Below are positions 6,877 to 14,377 of a DNA stretch of 16,490 nucleotides, one piece after another. The notes under the pieces were generated by a model that was given only the letters and a program-made list of their open reading frames with translations, ran no database searches and was not told where the DNA came from. A program made the position numbers and the translations under genes. The stretch is from NCBI GenBank assembly GCA_002351955.1, contig DEHO01000054.1, forward strand, positions 1 through 16,490. Reading direction: 5' to 3'. Source of the stretch: Flavobacteriales bacterium UBA2798. GTDB taxonomy: Bacteria > Bacteroidota > Bacteroidia > Flavobacteriales_D > UBA2798. How positions within the stretch are numbered: position 1 is the stretch's first letter; each line of letters opens with the position of its first letter.

Positions 6877-7074
6877 TTAGTCCTTTGGGGCAAGACGCAC
6901 GTTTACTGCATTGATACCTTTTTTACCTTGTTCGGTTTCAAAAGTTACTTTGTCGTTTTCACGAATGTTTTGTTGAAGTCCTGAAGAGTGAACAAAAATG
7001 TCCGCTCCGTTTTCAACGCTGATAAAACCGAAACCTTTGGTCTCATCGAAAAATTTAACTGTACCTGTTTTCAT
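6877..7074 (-). CDS. Cold-shock domain protein (CspA family)
   Basis: Single-stranded nucleic-acid-binding beta-barrel that melts mRNA structure, acting as an RNA chaperone; cytoplasmic. The 65 residues are one complete cold-shock domain, with RNP1 KGFGFI at 13-18 and RNP2 DIFVHSS at 25-31, starting MKTGTVKFFD as usual. It follows the RhlE-type helicase after 53 bp on the same strand, so the two are probably cotranscribed and act together on structured RNA. The leader contains GCGC, an 8-base loop and GCGC (7089-7104), bordered by five A on each side in the minus strand and ending 14 bases before the ATG. That could be a small regulatory hairpin. No separate promoter was found. Cold induction is usual for some family members but is not shown here. 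Confidence 0.96.
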   Translation of the reverse strand: MKTGTVKFFDETKGFGFISVENGADIFVHSSGLQQNIRENDKVTFETEQGKKGINAVNVRLAPKD

Positions 7075-7127
7075 TGGATTTAATTTTTGCGCCTTGTACA
7101 GCGCTTTTTATTGATTAAAGAATTTAC

Positions 7128-8261
7128 TTAGTTAAGGAAGGGGTGATTGTTCACCACTTCGATGGGTTTGCGGATGAGCTTGTTGATGTCTTTTAAATAC
7201 CCCGCTTCATTCTCATCGCAAAATGAAAGCGCAGTTCCTGAATGCCCGGCACGACCTGTTCTGCCAATACGGTGAACATATGTTTCGGCTTGTTCCGGAA
7301 TTTCGTAATTGATAACATGTGATAACTGACTCACATCAATACCACGTGAAGCGATATCTGTTGCCACAAGAATGTTAAAACGCTTGCTCTTGAATCCGCT
7401 TAGTGCTTTTTCGCGGGCATTTTGCGATTTATTCCCATGGATAGCTTCTGCCTTAATACCGATATTGTTGAGGTCTTTGGCAACTCTGTCGGCACCACGC
7501 TTGGTACGGGTAAATACAATAGCACTTTCAACCTGCTCGTTGTTCAACACATGCTTTAAAAGTGAGCGCTTGTTTTCCTTGCGAACATGGTATACGCGTT
7601 GTTCAACTTTTACTGCAGTTGATGAAACCGGATTAACAGAAACCTGTACCGGATTTTTTAGCATTCCTTCAGCAAGCTTCGCGATCTCTTTCGAAATGGT
7701 TGCAGAGAAGAAAAGAGTTTGACGCTTAACCGGAAGTTTGGAAATGATTTTACGGATGTCATTAATGAAGCCCATGTCGAGCATGCGGTCGGCTTCATCG
7801 AGGATGAGATGTTCAATGTTGCGAAGATCTACAAATCCCTGATTCATCAGATCCATTAAACGACCGGGCGTTGCAATAACAATATCGACACCGCGACGAA
7901 GTTCTGAGGTTTGTTTGTGTTGTGATACACCACCAAAAATTACCGACTGAAAAAGATTTTGTCCCGCAGAAAACAATTTGAATTGTTCACTGATTTGCAA
8001 AGCAAGTTCACGCGTTGGAGCAAGAACGAGTGTTCTTATTTTACGCTGATTTCCTGTAATTGATTTTTGGGTAAGGTGTTGGATAACCGGCAGTGCAAAT
8101 GCAGCTGTTTTACCGGTTCCGGTTTGCGCACATCCGAAAATGTCGCGTCCGGCTAAAATGTGAGGAATAGATTGTTCCTGAATAGGAGTTGGAACGGAGA
8201 ATGCTGCTTTCTGTAATGTTGAGAGAAGTTGTTCGTTCAGTTCAAATTGGGCAAATGTCAT
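7128..8261 (-). CDS. rhlE: DEAD-box ATP-dependent RNA helicase, RhlE type
   Basis: ATP-driven RNA unwinding in ribosome assembly and RNA turnover. The 377 residues carry the full motif set: Q motif region with PTPIQ (24-28), Walker A AQTGTGKT (45-52), Ia APTRELA (81-87), TPGR (131-134), DEAD (155-158), SAT (186-188), TDIASRGIDV (301-310) and HRIGRTGR (330-337). The tail is short, unlike the long basic tails of many RhlE proteins. The frame stays open to an ATG at 8450, but the extra 63 residues do not resemble the family and the predicted transcription start (about 8399) lies downstream of that ATG, so MTFAQFEL at 8261 is chosen. The gene leads a minus-strand unit with csp. A leader of roughly 140 bases is predicted, a feature often seen in cold-induced mRNAs. 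Confidence 0.95.
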   Translation of the reverse strand: MTFAQFELNEQLLSTLQKAAFSVPTPIQEQSIPHILAGRDIFGCAQTGTGKTAAFALPVIQHLTQKSITGNQRKIRTLVLAPTRELALQISEQFKLFSAGQNLFQSVIFGGVSQHKQTSELRRGVDIVIATPGRLMDLMNQGFVDLRNIEHLILDEADRMLDMGFINDIRKIISKLPVKRQTLFFSATISKEIAKLAEGMLKNPVQVSVNPVSSTAVKVEQRVYHVRKENKRSLLKHVLNNEQVESAIVFTRTKRGADRVAKDLNNIGIKAEAIHGNKSQNAREKALSGFKSKRFNILVATDIASRGIDVSQLSHVINYEIPEQAETYVHRIGRTGRAGHSGTALSFCDENEAGYLKDINKLIRKPIEVVNNHPFLN

Positions 8262-8404
8262 TAATTGGGTATCAAATAAATACTTGGAGGTCCGTTTTTC
8301 AACGAACAACCGCGAGTCCTTAATCAGAAAATTTGTAAGAGAAATACCCGAATGCATAAGCCGCGCAAACCGGCAGAAAAAGTACAGTCTTCTAATAAGA
8401 GTTG

Positions 8405-8436
8405 CAAATATAAGAAGAATTTTGAAACGGTGCAAA
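8405..8436 (-). promoter_or_regulatory. Bacteroidota housekeeping promoter for the helicase-csp unit
   Basis: On the minus strand TTTG (8436-8433), a 20-bp spacer and TATATTTG (8412-8405) match the -33 TTTG / -7 TAnnTTTG consensus of Bacteroidota at every defined base. A start near 8399 is predicted, giving a leader of about 140 bases before the ATG at 8261. This is the best promoter match in the window. Confidence 0.7.
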
Positions 8437-8843
8437 CTGTCGCAATGCAATCATTGGATTCCCAGTTATTTGTTTTTCTATGTCTCAGGTAATTAATGTT
8501 TTATGGATTTCCGGGTCATTCATAAAAAAAAGTCCCCCATCCACAAAATAGATCGGTTTAGACGATCTGGTTAATAATAGGGAATGGATTCGCTTTTATA
8601 GATTTGAAAGAACAGAAGAAACATTGTCAAAATGATTCCTACGATTGAGGCTTTATTACTTAAATGTAATTAAGCAGAATGAATATTCAAACGGAAATGG
8701 TTCTCTCCTAAATCGAGGGAACCATGTCTAAAGTCTCGCTCAGTAAATGGATTTTCTGTAATAACAACGTGGTAAATAATTCGGGAAGTGGCCAGAAGTC
8801 ATTTTTTTGATTTGTGCGCCTTAATCGCTTTCTGTAATTTTCA
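8437..8843. other. Divergent intergenic region with two hairpins and a possible plus-strand promoter
   Basis: About 400 bp without a supported gene between the divergent helicase and sensor kinase. It contains AGATCG/CGATCT (8550-8555/8563-8568, 7-base loop), an 11-bp stem with one G-T pair (8697-8707/8715-8725, 7-base loop), and a perfect -7 match TAGATTTG (8599-8606) without a clear -33 box. If that promoter is real, the kinase mRNA has a leader of about 230 bases that contains the second hairpin. Short ORFs here look like chance. Confidence 0.4.
8697..8725. promoter_or_regulatory. Strong hairpin upstream of the sensor kinase
   Basis: ATGGTTCTCTC pairs with GAGGGAACCAT (11 bp with one G-T pair on the plus strand) around the loop CTAAATC. 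No T tract follows on either strand, so it is not an ordinary terminator. It may be a leader structure or part of a small RNA. Confidence 0.4.
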
Positions 8844-10823
8844 ATGATGATCATTCGGGTAATTCTTTCAGTTGTTTTGGTTTTTGTTTTCAGCTGTGCT
8901 GTGAAGGCACAGGATGCTGACAGCATTAGAAAAAGAATTAATGAAGGGAATTCGGATACACTTGGCGTCGACATTGCCACCAAACATGCACGTAAGCTGA
9001 TTAAGAATCGAAAGCTAGAAGAAGGGAATGAATATATTGAACAGATTCTAAAAGAAGCAAAACGACTGCACTACGAAAATGGAATCATCCAGGCGCAGAG
9101 TGTTCGTGCATCCTATTATGCGGATAAAAATGAATTTGAGCGATCCGATTCAATTTATCATCAGGTTTTAGCATTTGCAAATAAGAGAGGTAATAAATAT
9201 GCAGTGATGAATACACTTAATTCGATGGGATTAAATTATTTCAATCACGGCGATTTTGAATTGGCACTTGAACACCACCAACAGGCAGCACAGATTGCAA
9301 AAGAGCTGAATGATCTTTCGGCCACTGCACGGTATATGAGCAACATGGCCCGGATCTATAATTTATTTAGCGATTACGAAAATGCCATTCGTTACGGAAA
9401 GCGGGCAATCGAGTTGGAAAAACGCGAAGGAGGAGATCAGCTGTCCATTGTTATACGCATGATCAATCTGAGTAATTATTTTATCGAATCGGGAAGATAT
9501 GTTGAGGCAATCAAAACATGTAGAGATGGTGTGACCCTAAATCATGAAATTCAGGGGGAATCTGTTTGGGACGCCTACCTGCGCAATAACCTGGGATTAG
9601 CAATGATGAAATCCGGTGAATTGCAGCAAAGCATAAAAGAGTTTGAATTTGCACGAAGGGTGTTTTCCGAAATTGCGGATAGTGCAACACTGGCAACAAT
9701 AGCTTCAAATCTTGCTCAGGCGTATTCGGGATTGAAAAACTGGAATCGCGCATCATTTTATTTACAAGAGAGCAAACGATTGGCTGCAGATGATGCCTTG
9801 GATCCGGAAAGTTTACGTTATCGCTTTGAGGTGGGCGCCTTGGTTCATGAAGGTTCCGGTGATTACCGACAGGCGCTTTCTGATTACCGACAATCAATTC
9901 TAATTAAGGATAGTATATACGCTGCAACGCAACAGGAAAATATCATGAGTCTGCGTGAAGCTTTTGATGCAGATATGCGCGATGATTCTATTCGTCACCA
10001 CAAGCAACAAGCTGCAACCGAAAGGGAATTGCGTTTGCTCGATCAGCGTATTTCCAAGCATAAAAGTGTATGGCTCATCGTTTCCGGATTAATGATTGCT
10101 GCATTGGCATTTACCAGTTTGCTTGCATTTCGGAACTACCGCAAAAAACAAATTGCGCATGAACTGTTGCTCGAACAAAAGGAAATTATTGAAGAAAAGA
10201 ATAAAGAAAACGAACTATTACTCGGCGAAATCCACCACCGGGTTAAAAACAATCTCCAGGTCATTTCCTCCCTGTTAAGTCTTCAGGGAAAAAGCATCAC
10301 CGATGAAAATGCAAGGACTGCCGTTGAGGCCGGGAAATTGCGGGTTCGTTCAATGGAACTTGTGCATACTTTACTTTATGAGGGCACCCATTTTTCATTC
10401 ATCGAAATGCGAACGTTTACTCAACGTTTAACAACGAATTTGTGCGATGTGTATGGGATTGACATGAAGAAAATTGATATCCGGATTTTATTTCCTGAGC
10501 TACGTCTTGATGTAGATACGGCCATGCCTATTGCATTAATTCTGAATGAGACAATCGTAAATGCATTCAAACACTCCTATCCCAAACATCCTGATGATTT
10601 TATTATATCAATCGACATGAAGGAAGAAGCCGGAGAGTTGGTGCTGCTTGTTAAGAACAATGGTGATCGTGTAGATCCAACTGTCATTCAGAATTCCGCC
10701 TCTTTCGGGTTCCGCCTTATCGATCTGCTTACACGTCAGCTTCGCGGAACGATGGAGATTTTGGATCAGCAGGGATTTGGGTTTAAGTTCAGGTTTAAGG
10801 AATACAAAATGGTAAACGGATGA
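8844..10823 (+). CDS. TPR-containing sensor histidine kinase (HisKA_2 family)
   Basis: Membrane sensor kinase of 659 residues. A signal peptide (about 1-22, ending VKAQ) exports a TPR-like helical repeat region (about 45-360, with YFNHGDFELALEHHQQA and YRQALSDYRQSI as clear examples). One membrane segment follows at about 409-429, then a coiled linker, the HisKA_2 box EIHHRVKNN with the likely phospho-acceptor H465, and a HATPase domain with N-box residues N568 and N573. The usual DxGxG of the G1 box is replaced by KNNGD (604-608), which may weaken ATP binding; the G2 region is SFGFRLIDLL. The pairing with a LytTR regulator overlapping by 4 bases makes it the partner kinase. The ligand is unknown; TPR sensors of this sort may bind a protein or peptide. 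The start could be either of the tandem ATGs at 8844 and 8847. Confidence 0.92.
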   Translation: MMIIRVILSVVLVFVFSCAVKAQDADSIRKRINEGNSDTLGVDIATKHARKLIKNRKLEEGNEYIEQILKEAKRLHYENGIIQAQSVRASYYADKNEFERSDSIYHQVLAFANKRGNKYAVMNTLNSMGLNYFNHGDFELALEHHQQAAQIAKELNDLSATARYMSNMARIYNLFSDYENAIRYGKRAIELEKREGGDQLSIVIRMINLSNYFIESGRYVEAIKTCRDGVTLNHEIQGESVWDAYLRNNLGLAMMKSGELQQSIKEFEFARRVFSEIADSATLATIASNLAQAYSGLKNWNRASFYLQESKRLAADDALDPESLRYRFEVGALVHEGSGDYRQALSDYRQSILIKDSIYAATQQENIMSLREAFDADMRDDSIRHHKQQAATERELRLLDQRISKHKSVWLIVSGLMIAALAFTSLLAFRNYRKKQIAHELLLEQKEIIEEKNKENELLLGEIHHRVKNNLQVISSLLSLQGKSITDENARTAVEAGKLRVRSMELVHTLLYEGTHFSFIEMRTFTQRLTTNLCDVYGIDMKKIDIRILFPELRLDVDTAMPIALILNETIVNAFKHSYPKHPDDFIISIDMKEEAGELVLLVKNNGDRVDPTVIQNSASFGFRLIDLLTRQLRGTMEILDQQGFGFKFRFKEYKMVNG

Positions 10824-11512
10824 GTATTCGCGTTGTGATTGTAGAAGATGAAATGTTGCTTGCAGAAGATATCGCAACAGATCTGCACGGTTTTGGTTAT
10901 GAAGTTGCAGGTATTTTTATTTCCGGTGAACAATGCCTGGATGTGATCCATGATTTAAAACCCGATGTGGTGGTGATGGATATTCGGATCAAGGGATCTA
11001 TAGATGGAATAGAAACAGCGCGACGAATAAACGATATTTTGCCAACGCCAATTGTTTACCTTACTTCCAATTCTGATCAGGCTACAATAAAACGCTTACT
11101 CGATGTTTTTCCTTCCGCATTTATCAGTAAGCCCTATCAGAAAACAGATTTAATGATGGCAATTGAGATGGCTGTCCGAAAAGGGGCGGCTTCAACAGAA
11201 ACAGAAAAATGTCTTTTTATTAAAGCTTCAAGCGGATACCGGAAAATTGAATTGGCTGAAATTCTTTTTCTAGAGGCAGAAGGAAGTTATACCCGCATTC
11301 AAACCACTTCCGAATCGCATTTGGTCTCGTACAATCTCAGGTACTTTGAAGAATCCATCAACTCAACCCAATTCAGGCGTATTCACCGCTCCTTTATTGT
11401 CAACACCCAACATGTACAAACAGCCTCTTCATCGCAGGTTTCCATTGGGGATAAAAACATTCCCGTTAGCAAGACTTATTCAAAAGAGGTGTTAGAGTGG
11501 TTTGGGGGCTGA
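10820..11512 (+). CDS. LytTR-family response regulator
   Basis: Cytoplasmic transcription regulator of 230 residues. The receiver domain (1-122) has the acidic pair E9-D10, phospho-acceptor D54 (VVMDIRI), T82 and K104 (SKPY). A LytTR DNA-binding domain (about 131-228) shows IFLFLEAEGSYT-like and FRRIHRSFIVN features (residues 148-158 and 185-195), which is the normal family pattern. It overlaps the kinase gene by ATGA, so the pair is translationally coupled. LytTR domains bind paired direct repeats with roughly two-turn spacing; no target could be assigned here. The next gene starts 135 bp downstream and may have its own promoter. Confidence 0.95.
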   Translation: MSIRVVIVEDEMLLAEDIATDLHGFGYEVAGIFISGEQCLDVIHDLKPDVVVMDIRIKGSIDGIETARRINDILPTPIVYLTSNSDQATIKRLLDVFPSAFISKPYQKTDLMMAIEMAVRKGAASTETEKCLFIKASSGYRKIELAEILFLEAEGSYTRIQTTSESHLVSYNLRYFEESINSTQFRRIHRSFIVNTQHVQTASSSQVSIGDKNIPVSKTYSKEVLEWFGG

Positions 11513-11532
11513 GTTCTTTTGTTATTGATCAG

Positions 11533-11544
11533 ATTGGGCCCAAT
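11533..11544. promoter_or_regulatory. Perfect 12-bp palindrome between the two signalling systems
   Basis: ATTGGGCCCAAT is a gapless palindrome 21 bases after the LytTR stop. It is too tight for an RNA hairpin and more like a dimeric protein site. No regulator can be assigned. Confidence 0.3.
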
Positions 11545-11631
11545 GGTTTGGTTTTGAAACGACCGACAATCCTACATTCGGTGGATGTGTTTCTGACAAA
11601 TAGTCTATTCAGAATATTTTGGTCTGGATAT

Positions 11632-11646
11632 TGCCTATTTTAGGCA
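11632..11646 (+). promoter_or_regulatory. Inverted repeat abutting the start codon of the hybrid regulator
   Basis: TGCCTA, TTT, TAGGCA ends one base before the ATG at 11648. It could be an operator (autoregulation) or an mRNA hairpin that occupies the ribosome binding region. A weak -7-like TATTTTGG lies just upstream at 11615-11622. Confidence 0.4.
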
Positions 11647-11647
11647 T

Positions 11648-14236
11648 ATGAATCTAATTATCAGATGGACTTGGATGGTTCTCCTTTTATTGAGGGTGAC
11701 AATTTGTTTTTCTCAGGATGGAGTCCGGTTGCTTGAAAAGGGACGTCATTTGTTGAGCAAGATTCCGGATTCTACGGTTTGGTATGCCAATCAGGCTCTG
11801 GTTTTGAGTGAAAAGAATAATGATTTTCAAACAGCGGCTAAGGCATTTACGCTTCTTGGTGAAGCTTATCAGGCCAAATCGGAATCGGCTTTGTCGGTGG
11901 AGCATTATCTGCGCGCGATCAACTTGTGCGAACAGTACCGGCTTGATACTTTAATAGGTTCTGCATTAAATGGATTAGGGATTACCTATTATTACATTAA
12001 CGATCTTGAAAAATCGGAATATTACATACGCAGGGCTGCTGATGCTAAACTGAAGGTAAAAGATTATACATTTTACAGCGTGGTGCTGACCAACCTTGCC
12101 GGAATCATGTTTTACAAGGAGCGCTATGATGATGCCATCGCATTATTGAAGGGGGCCGAGACTAAAATCAAGGAAGCTAATCAGGAAAAATACCTTGCTT
12201 CGTTGTATAACTCCCTGGGTGGTGCTTATCAAATGAAATCAGCGCATCCTGATTCGGTGTTGTATTATTATCTGCGAAGCATTGAAATAGCATCGAAATG
12301 GGACCTCCGGGAAAATCTGATTACCGGTTACCATAACCTGGGGGAATTTTATTTCCGCGGGAAGGAGTATGTAAAATCAATTGCGAATCTGAGAAAGGCT
12401 CTGCAATTGTCTGAAGACGGAGGTCGGGACAGGTATACTCTTGCCTTGTATTCTACACTTTCTGAGGTTTATTTTCAAATAGGAGAATTTGTTAAGGCGT
12501 ATGAAATGAAATCGAAGGAGCTTCAGTTGGTCAAAAAGATCAATGAAGCCGAAAAGATGAGAAGTATCGAAGAGCTCGAGATCAGTTATCAGACGCGCAA
12601 GCGCGAGCAGGAATTGCGCGAACAGGAACTAGCACTTCAAGCAAGCAGACTCGAATCAGAACGCTATAAAAGCAGGTTGTATCTGATCGTGTTGATTTCA
12701 CTTTTAGTGATTCTGGGATTATTGTGGTTTGTGTTTTACCAGATTCAAAAGCGGAGGCTAAACCAGCAAATTGTGCAGGAGAAATCGAAGCTGTTTGAGA
12801 ATATAGTTCACGAAATCCGAACACCGCTTACTCTTATTCAGGGGCCGCTTCAGTTGATCAAGAAAGAAGTTCAGCAAATGCCTGGTGGAGATAAAAATTT
12901 ACAACTCATTGAGGCAAATGCAGCACGTTTAATCCGACTCGTGAATGAATTGCTGGATGCATCAAAAATGGAAAAGGGTGGATATGCTCCCGAACATAAA
13001 ACAGGCGACGTTGGTGCAATGATCCATACAATAGTCGGTTCTTTTTATTCTGAAGCCGGGTTAACCAAAGCAACTTTTGAGATTGTTTTGTCATCACCCA
13101 CCATGATCTGTACCTACCCATCGAATGTTTTGGAAAAGGCCCTTAATAATATTGTGGGCAATGCAGTGAAGTTTGGAGGAAAAGGGGCTAACATTCGTGT
13201 TGAGGCAGAATTGGTGGAGAATAAATTGGTTGTTTCTGTTTCTGATGATGGACCCGGTATTCCTGCCGGCGACAGAGATGCAATTTTTACACGTTTTTTT
13301 AGAGGAGTGAACGGAAAAAAGCAAAGTGGAACAGGAATCGGACTGGCATTTACAAAAGAGTTGCTTGAATTGTATGGCGGAAAAATTTGGTTTGAATCAC
13401 CAATAAACGGAGGAGCTAAATTTTCTTTTGAGCTTCCTGTAAGTAGTATTTCTTCTACCGAAGAGGTCCAGGATGTTGTCAATGAACTTCCTGTATTGTT
13501 AGTAGCCGAAGATGATCCGCAATTATTAGGATTTGTTCGTGATGTGTTTTCTTCTGAATACAATATAATCACTGTTTCGAACGGAGAAGATGCAATTCGC
13601 CTTGTTCAGGAACGAATTCCTGATGTTGTATTGTCGGATATTATGATGCCCGGAAAGGATGGACTGGAAGTGTTGAGGCAGTGCAAAACGGATGATCTGA
13701 CAGCGCATATCCCTGTAGTTTTGTTTTCATCAAAAAATGCACTTCAGTCCAAACTCGATGCATTGCAGCTGGGTGCAGACGCCTATGTCGCCAAACCTTT
13801 TCACCCGGATGAACTTCGCTACACTATTCACAACCTGCTAGAGTTGCGAAGGAAAAGTCAGCAACAGGCTATTGAAGATCTTCGCAAAAGCGATCTCCCG
13901 GTTGAAGACCGGCTCAAGAGTAAAAACGAATTCGTTAATAAGGCTATTACCTTTATAATGGATCATTTGTCGGACGGAAGTTACTCGGTAAACGAGCTTG
14001 CATCTGACCTGTGTTTGAGTAGAAGCCAGTTGCATCGTAAAATAACAGCCTTCACCGGACAGTCGGCCACCCACTTTATCCGGATGGTCCGGCTTGAAAA
14101 GTCGAGGGAATTCCTCGCTTCCGGAAAAGGCAATGTTACAGAGGTTGCATATTTGTGCGGATTCAGTTCACACTCGTATTTTTCGCGTTCCTATGCCGAA
14201 CATTTTGGGCATTCCCCGTCACAGGATATGCCATAA
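11648..14236 (+). CDS. Hybrid two-component system regulator: TPR sensor, histidine kinase, receiver, AraC output
   Basis: A complete sensing-to-transcription chain in one 862-residue inner-membrane protein. Order: signal peptide (1-22, ending CFSQ), TPR-like repeats (about 45-300), coiled coil (about 305-342), membrane segment (344-364), HisKA with H388 (VHEIRTPLTLI), HATPase with N501/N505, DDGPGI (533-538) and GTGIGLA (561-567), receiver with E621-D623, phospho-acceptor D664 and K716, and an AraC helix-turn-helix pair (about 779-858; ELASDLCLSRSQLHRK and a C-terminal GFSSHSYFSRSY helix). All catalytic residues look intact. The classical HTCS senses glycans through a Reg_prop/Y_Y_Y beta-propeller; here a TPR region takes its place, so the signal is probably not a free oligosaccharide. 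Its output targets should be near: the lectin gene 141 bp downstream is the natural candidate. Confidence 0.94.
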   Translation: MNLIIRWTWMVLLLLRVTICFSQDGVRLLEKGRHLLSKIPDSTVWYANQALVLSEKNNDFQTAAKAFTLLGEAYQAKSESALSVEHYLRAINLCEQYRLDTLIGSALNGLGITYYYINDLEKSEYYIRRAADAKLKVKDYTFYSVVLTNLAGIMFYKERYDDAIALLKGAETKIKEANQEKYLASLYNSLGGAYQMKSAHPDSVLYYYLRSIEIASKWDLRENLITGYHNLGEFYFRGKEYVKSIANLRKALQLSEDGGRDRYTLALYSTLSEVYFQIGEFVKAYEMKSKELQLVKKINEAEKMRSIEELEISYQTRKREQELREQELALQASRLESERYKSRLYLIVLISLLVILGLLWFVFYQIQKRRLNQQIVQEKSKLFENIVHEIRTPLTLIQGPLQLIKKEVQQMPGGDKNLQLIEANAARLIRLVNELLDASKMEKGGYAPEHKTGDVGAMIHTIVGSFYSEAGLTKATFEIVLSSPTMICTYPSNVLEKALNNIVGNAVKFGGKGANIRVEAELVENKLVVSVSDDGPGIPAGDRDAIFTRFFRGVNGKKQSGTGIGLAFTKELLELYGGKIWFESPINGGAKFSFELPVSSISSTEEVQDVVNELPVLLVAEDDPQLLGFVRDVFSSEYNIITVSNGEDAIRLVQERIPDVVLSDIMMPGKDGLEVLRQCKTDDLTAHIPVVLFSSKNALQSKLDALQLGADAYVAKPFHPDELRYTIHNLLELRRKSQQQAIEDLRKSDLPVEDRLKSKNEFVNKAITFIMDHLSDGSYSVNELASDLCLSRSQLHRKITAFTGQSATHFIRMVRLEKSREFLASGKGNVTEVAYLCGFSSHSYFSRSYAEHFGHSPSQDMP

Positions 14237-14282
14237 TCTTAATTTTTTACTGTTGAATATCAGTGGTTTAACGTGATAATGC

Positions 14283-14335
14283 AACATTGCAACAATAGTA
14301 TACAAGCTTGCAACATGATTGAATAAGCTTTTTGG
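14283..14335. promoter_or_regulatory. Direct repeats with 21-bp period, candidate AraC-type operator
   Basis: AACATTGCAACA at 14283-14294 and AAGCTTGCAACA at 14304-14315 match at 10 of 12 positions and start 21 bp apart; a third partial unit (AAGCTTTTTGG, 14325-14335) keeps the same period. A further TGCAACA lies at 14280-14286. Two-turn spacing of direct repeats is the usual geometry for AraC-family sites. The site lies between the AraC-output regulator and the lectin gene, 37 bases or more upstream of its start. A poor -7-like GATCTTTG follows at 14346-14353, as expected for an activator-dependent promoter. Confidence 0.5.
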
Positions 14336-14377
14336 CACCGCGCATGATCTTTGGTCTGCACGAGCTAAAACATGCTT

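Noticed and set aside
7084..7109. GCGC hairpin with flanking A/T tracts as terminator between helicase and csp
   Set aside because: Only 4 bp of stem, and the T tract is on the plus strand, where no gene is being transcribed; on the minus strand an A tract follows.
8262..8450. 63-residue N-terminal extension of the helicase
   Set aside because: Does not resemble the family and starts upstream of the predicted transcription start near 8399.
8708..8983. 91-aa minus-strand ORF over the sensor kinase start
   Set aside because: Overlaps the signal peptide and early TPR coding sequence of a well-supported gene; hydrophobic run is the complement of the signal peptide.
13114..13572. 152-aa minus-strand ORF inside the hybrid regulator
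   Set aside because: Opposite the conserved HATPase and receiver; Ser/Asn-rich shadow.
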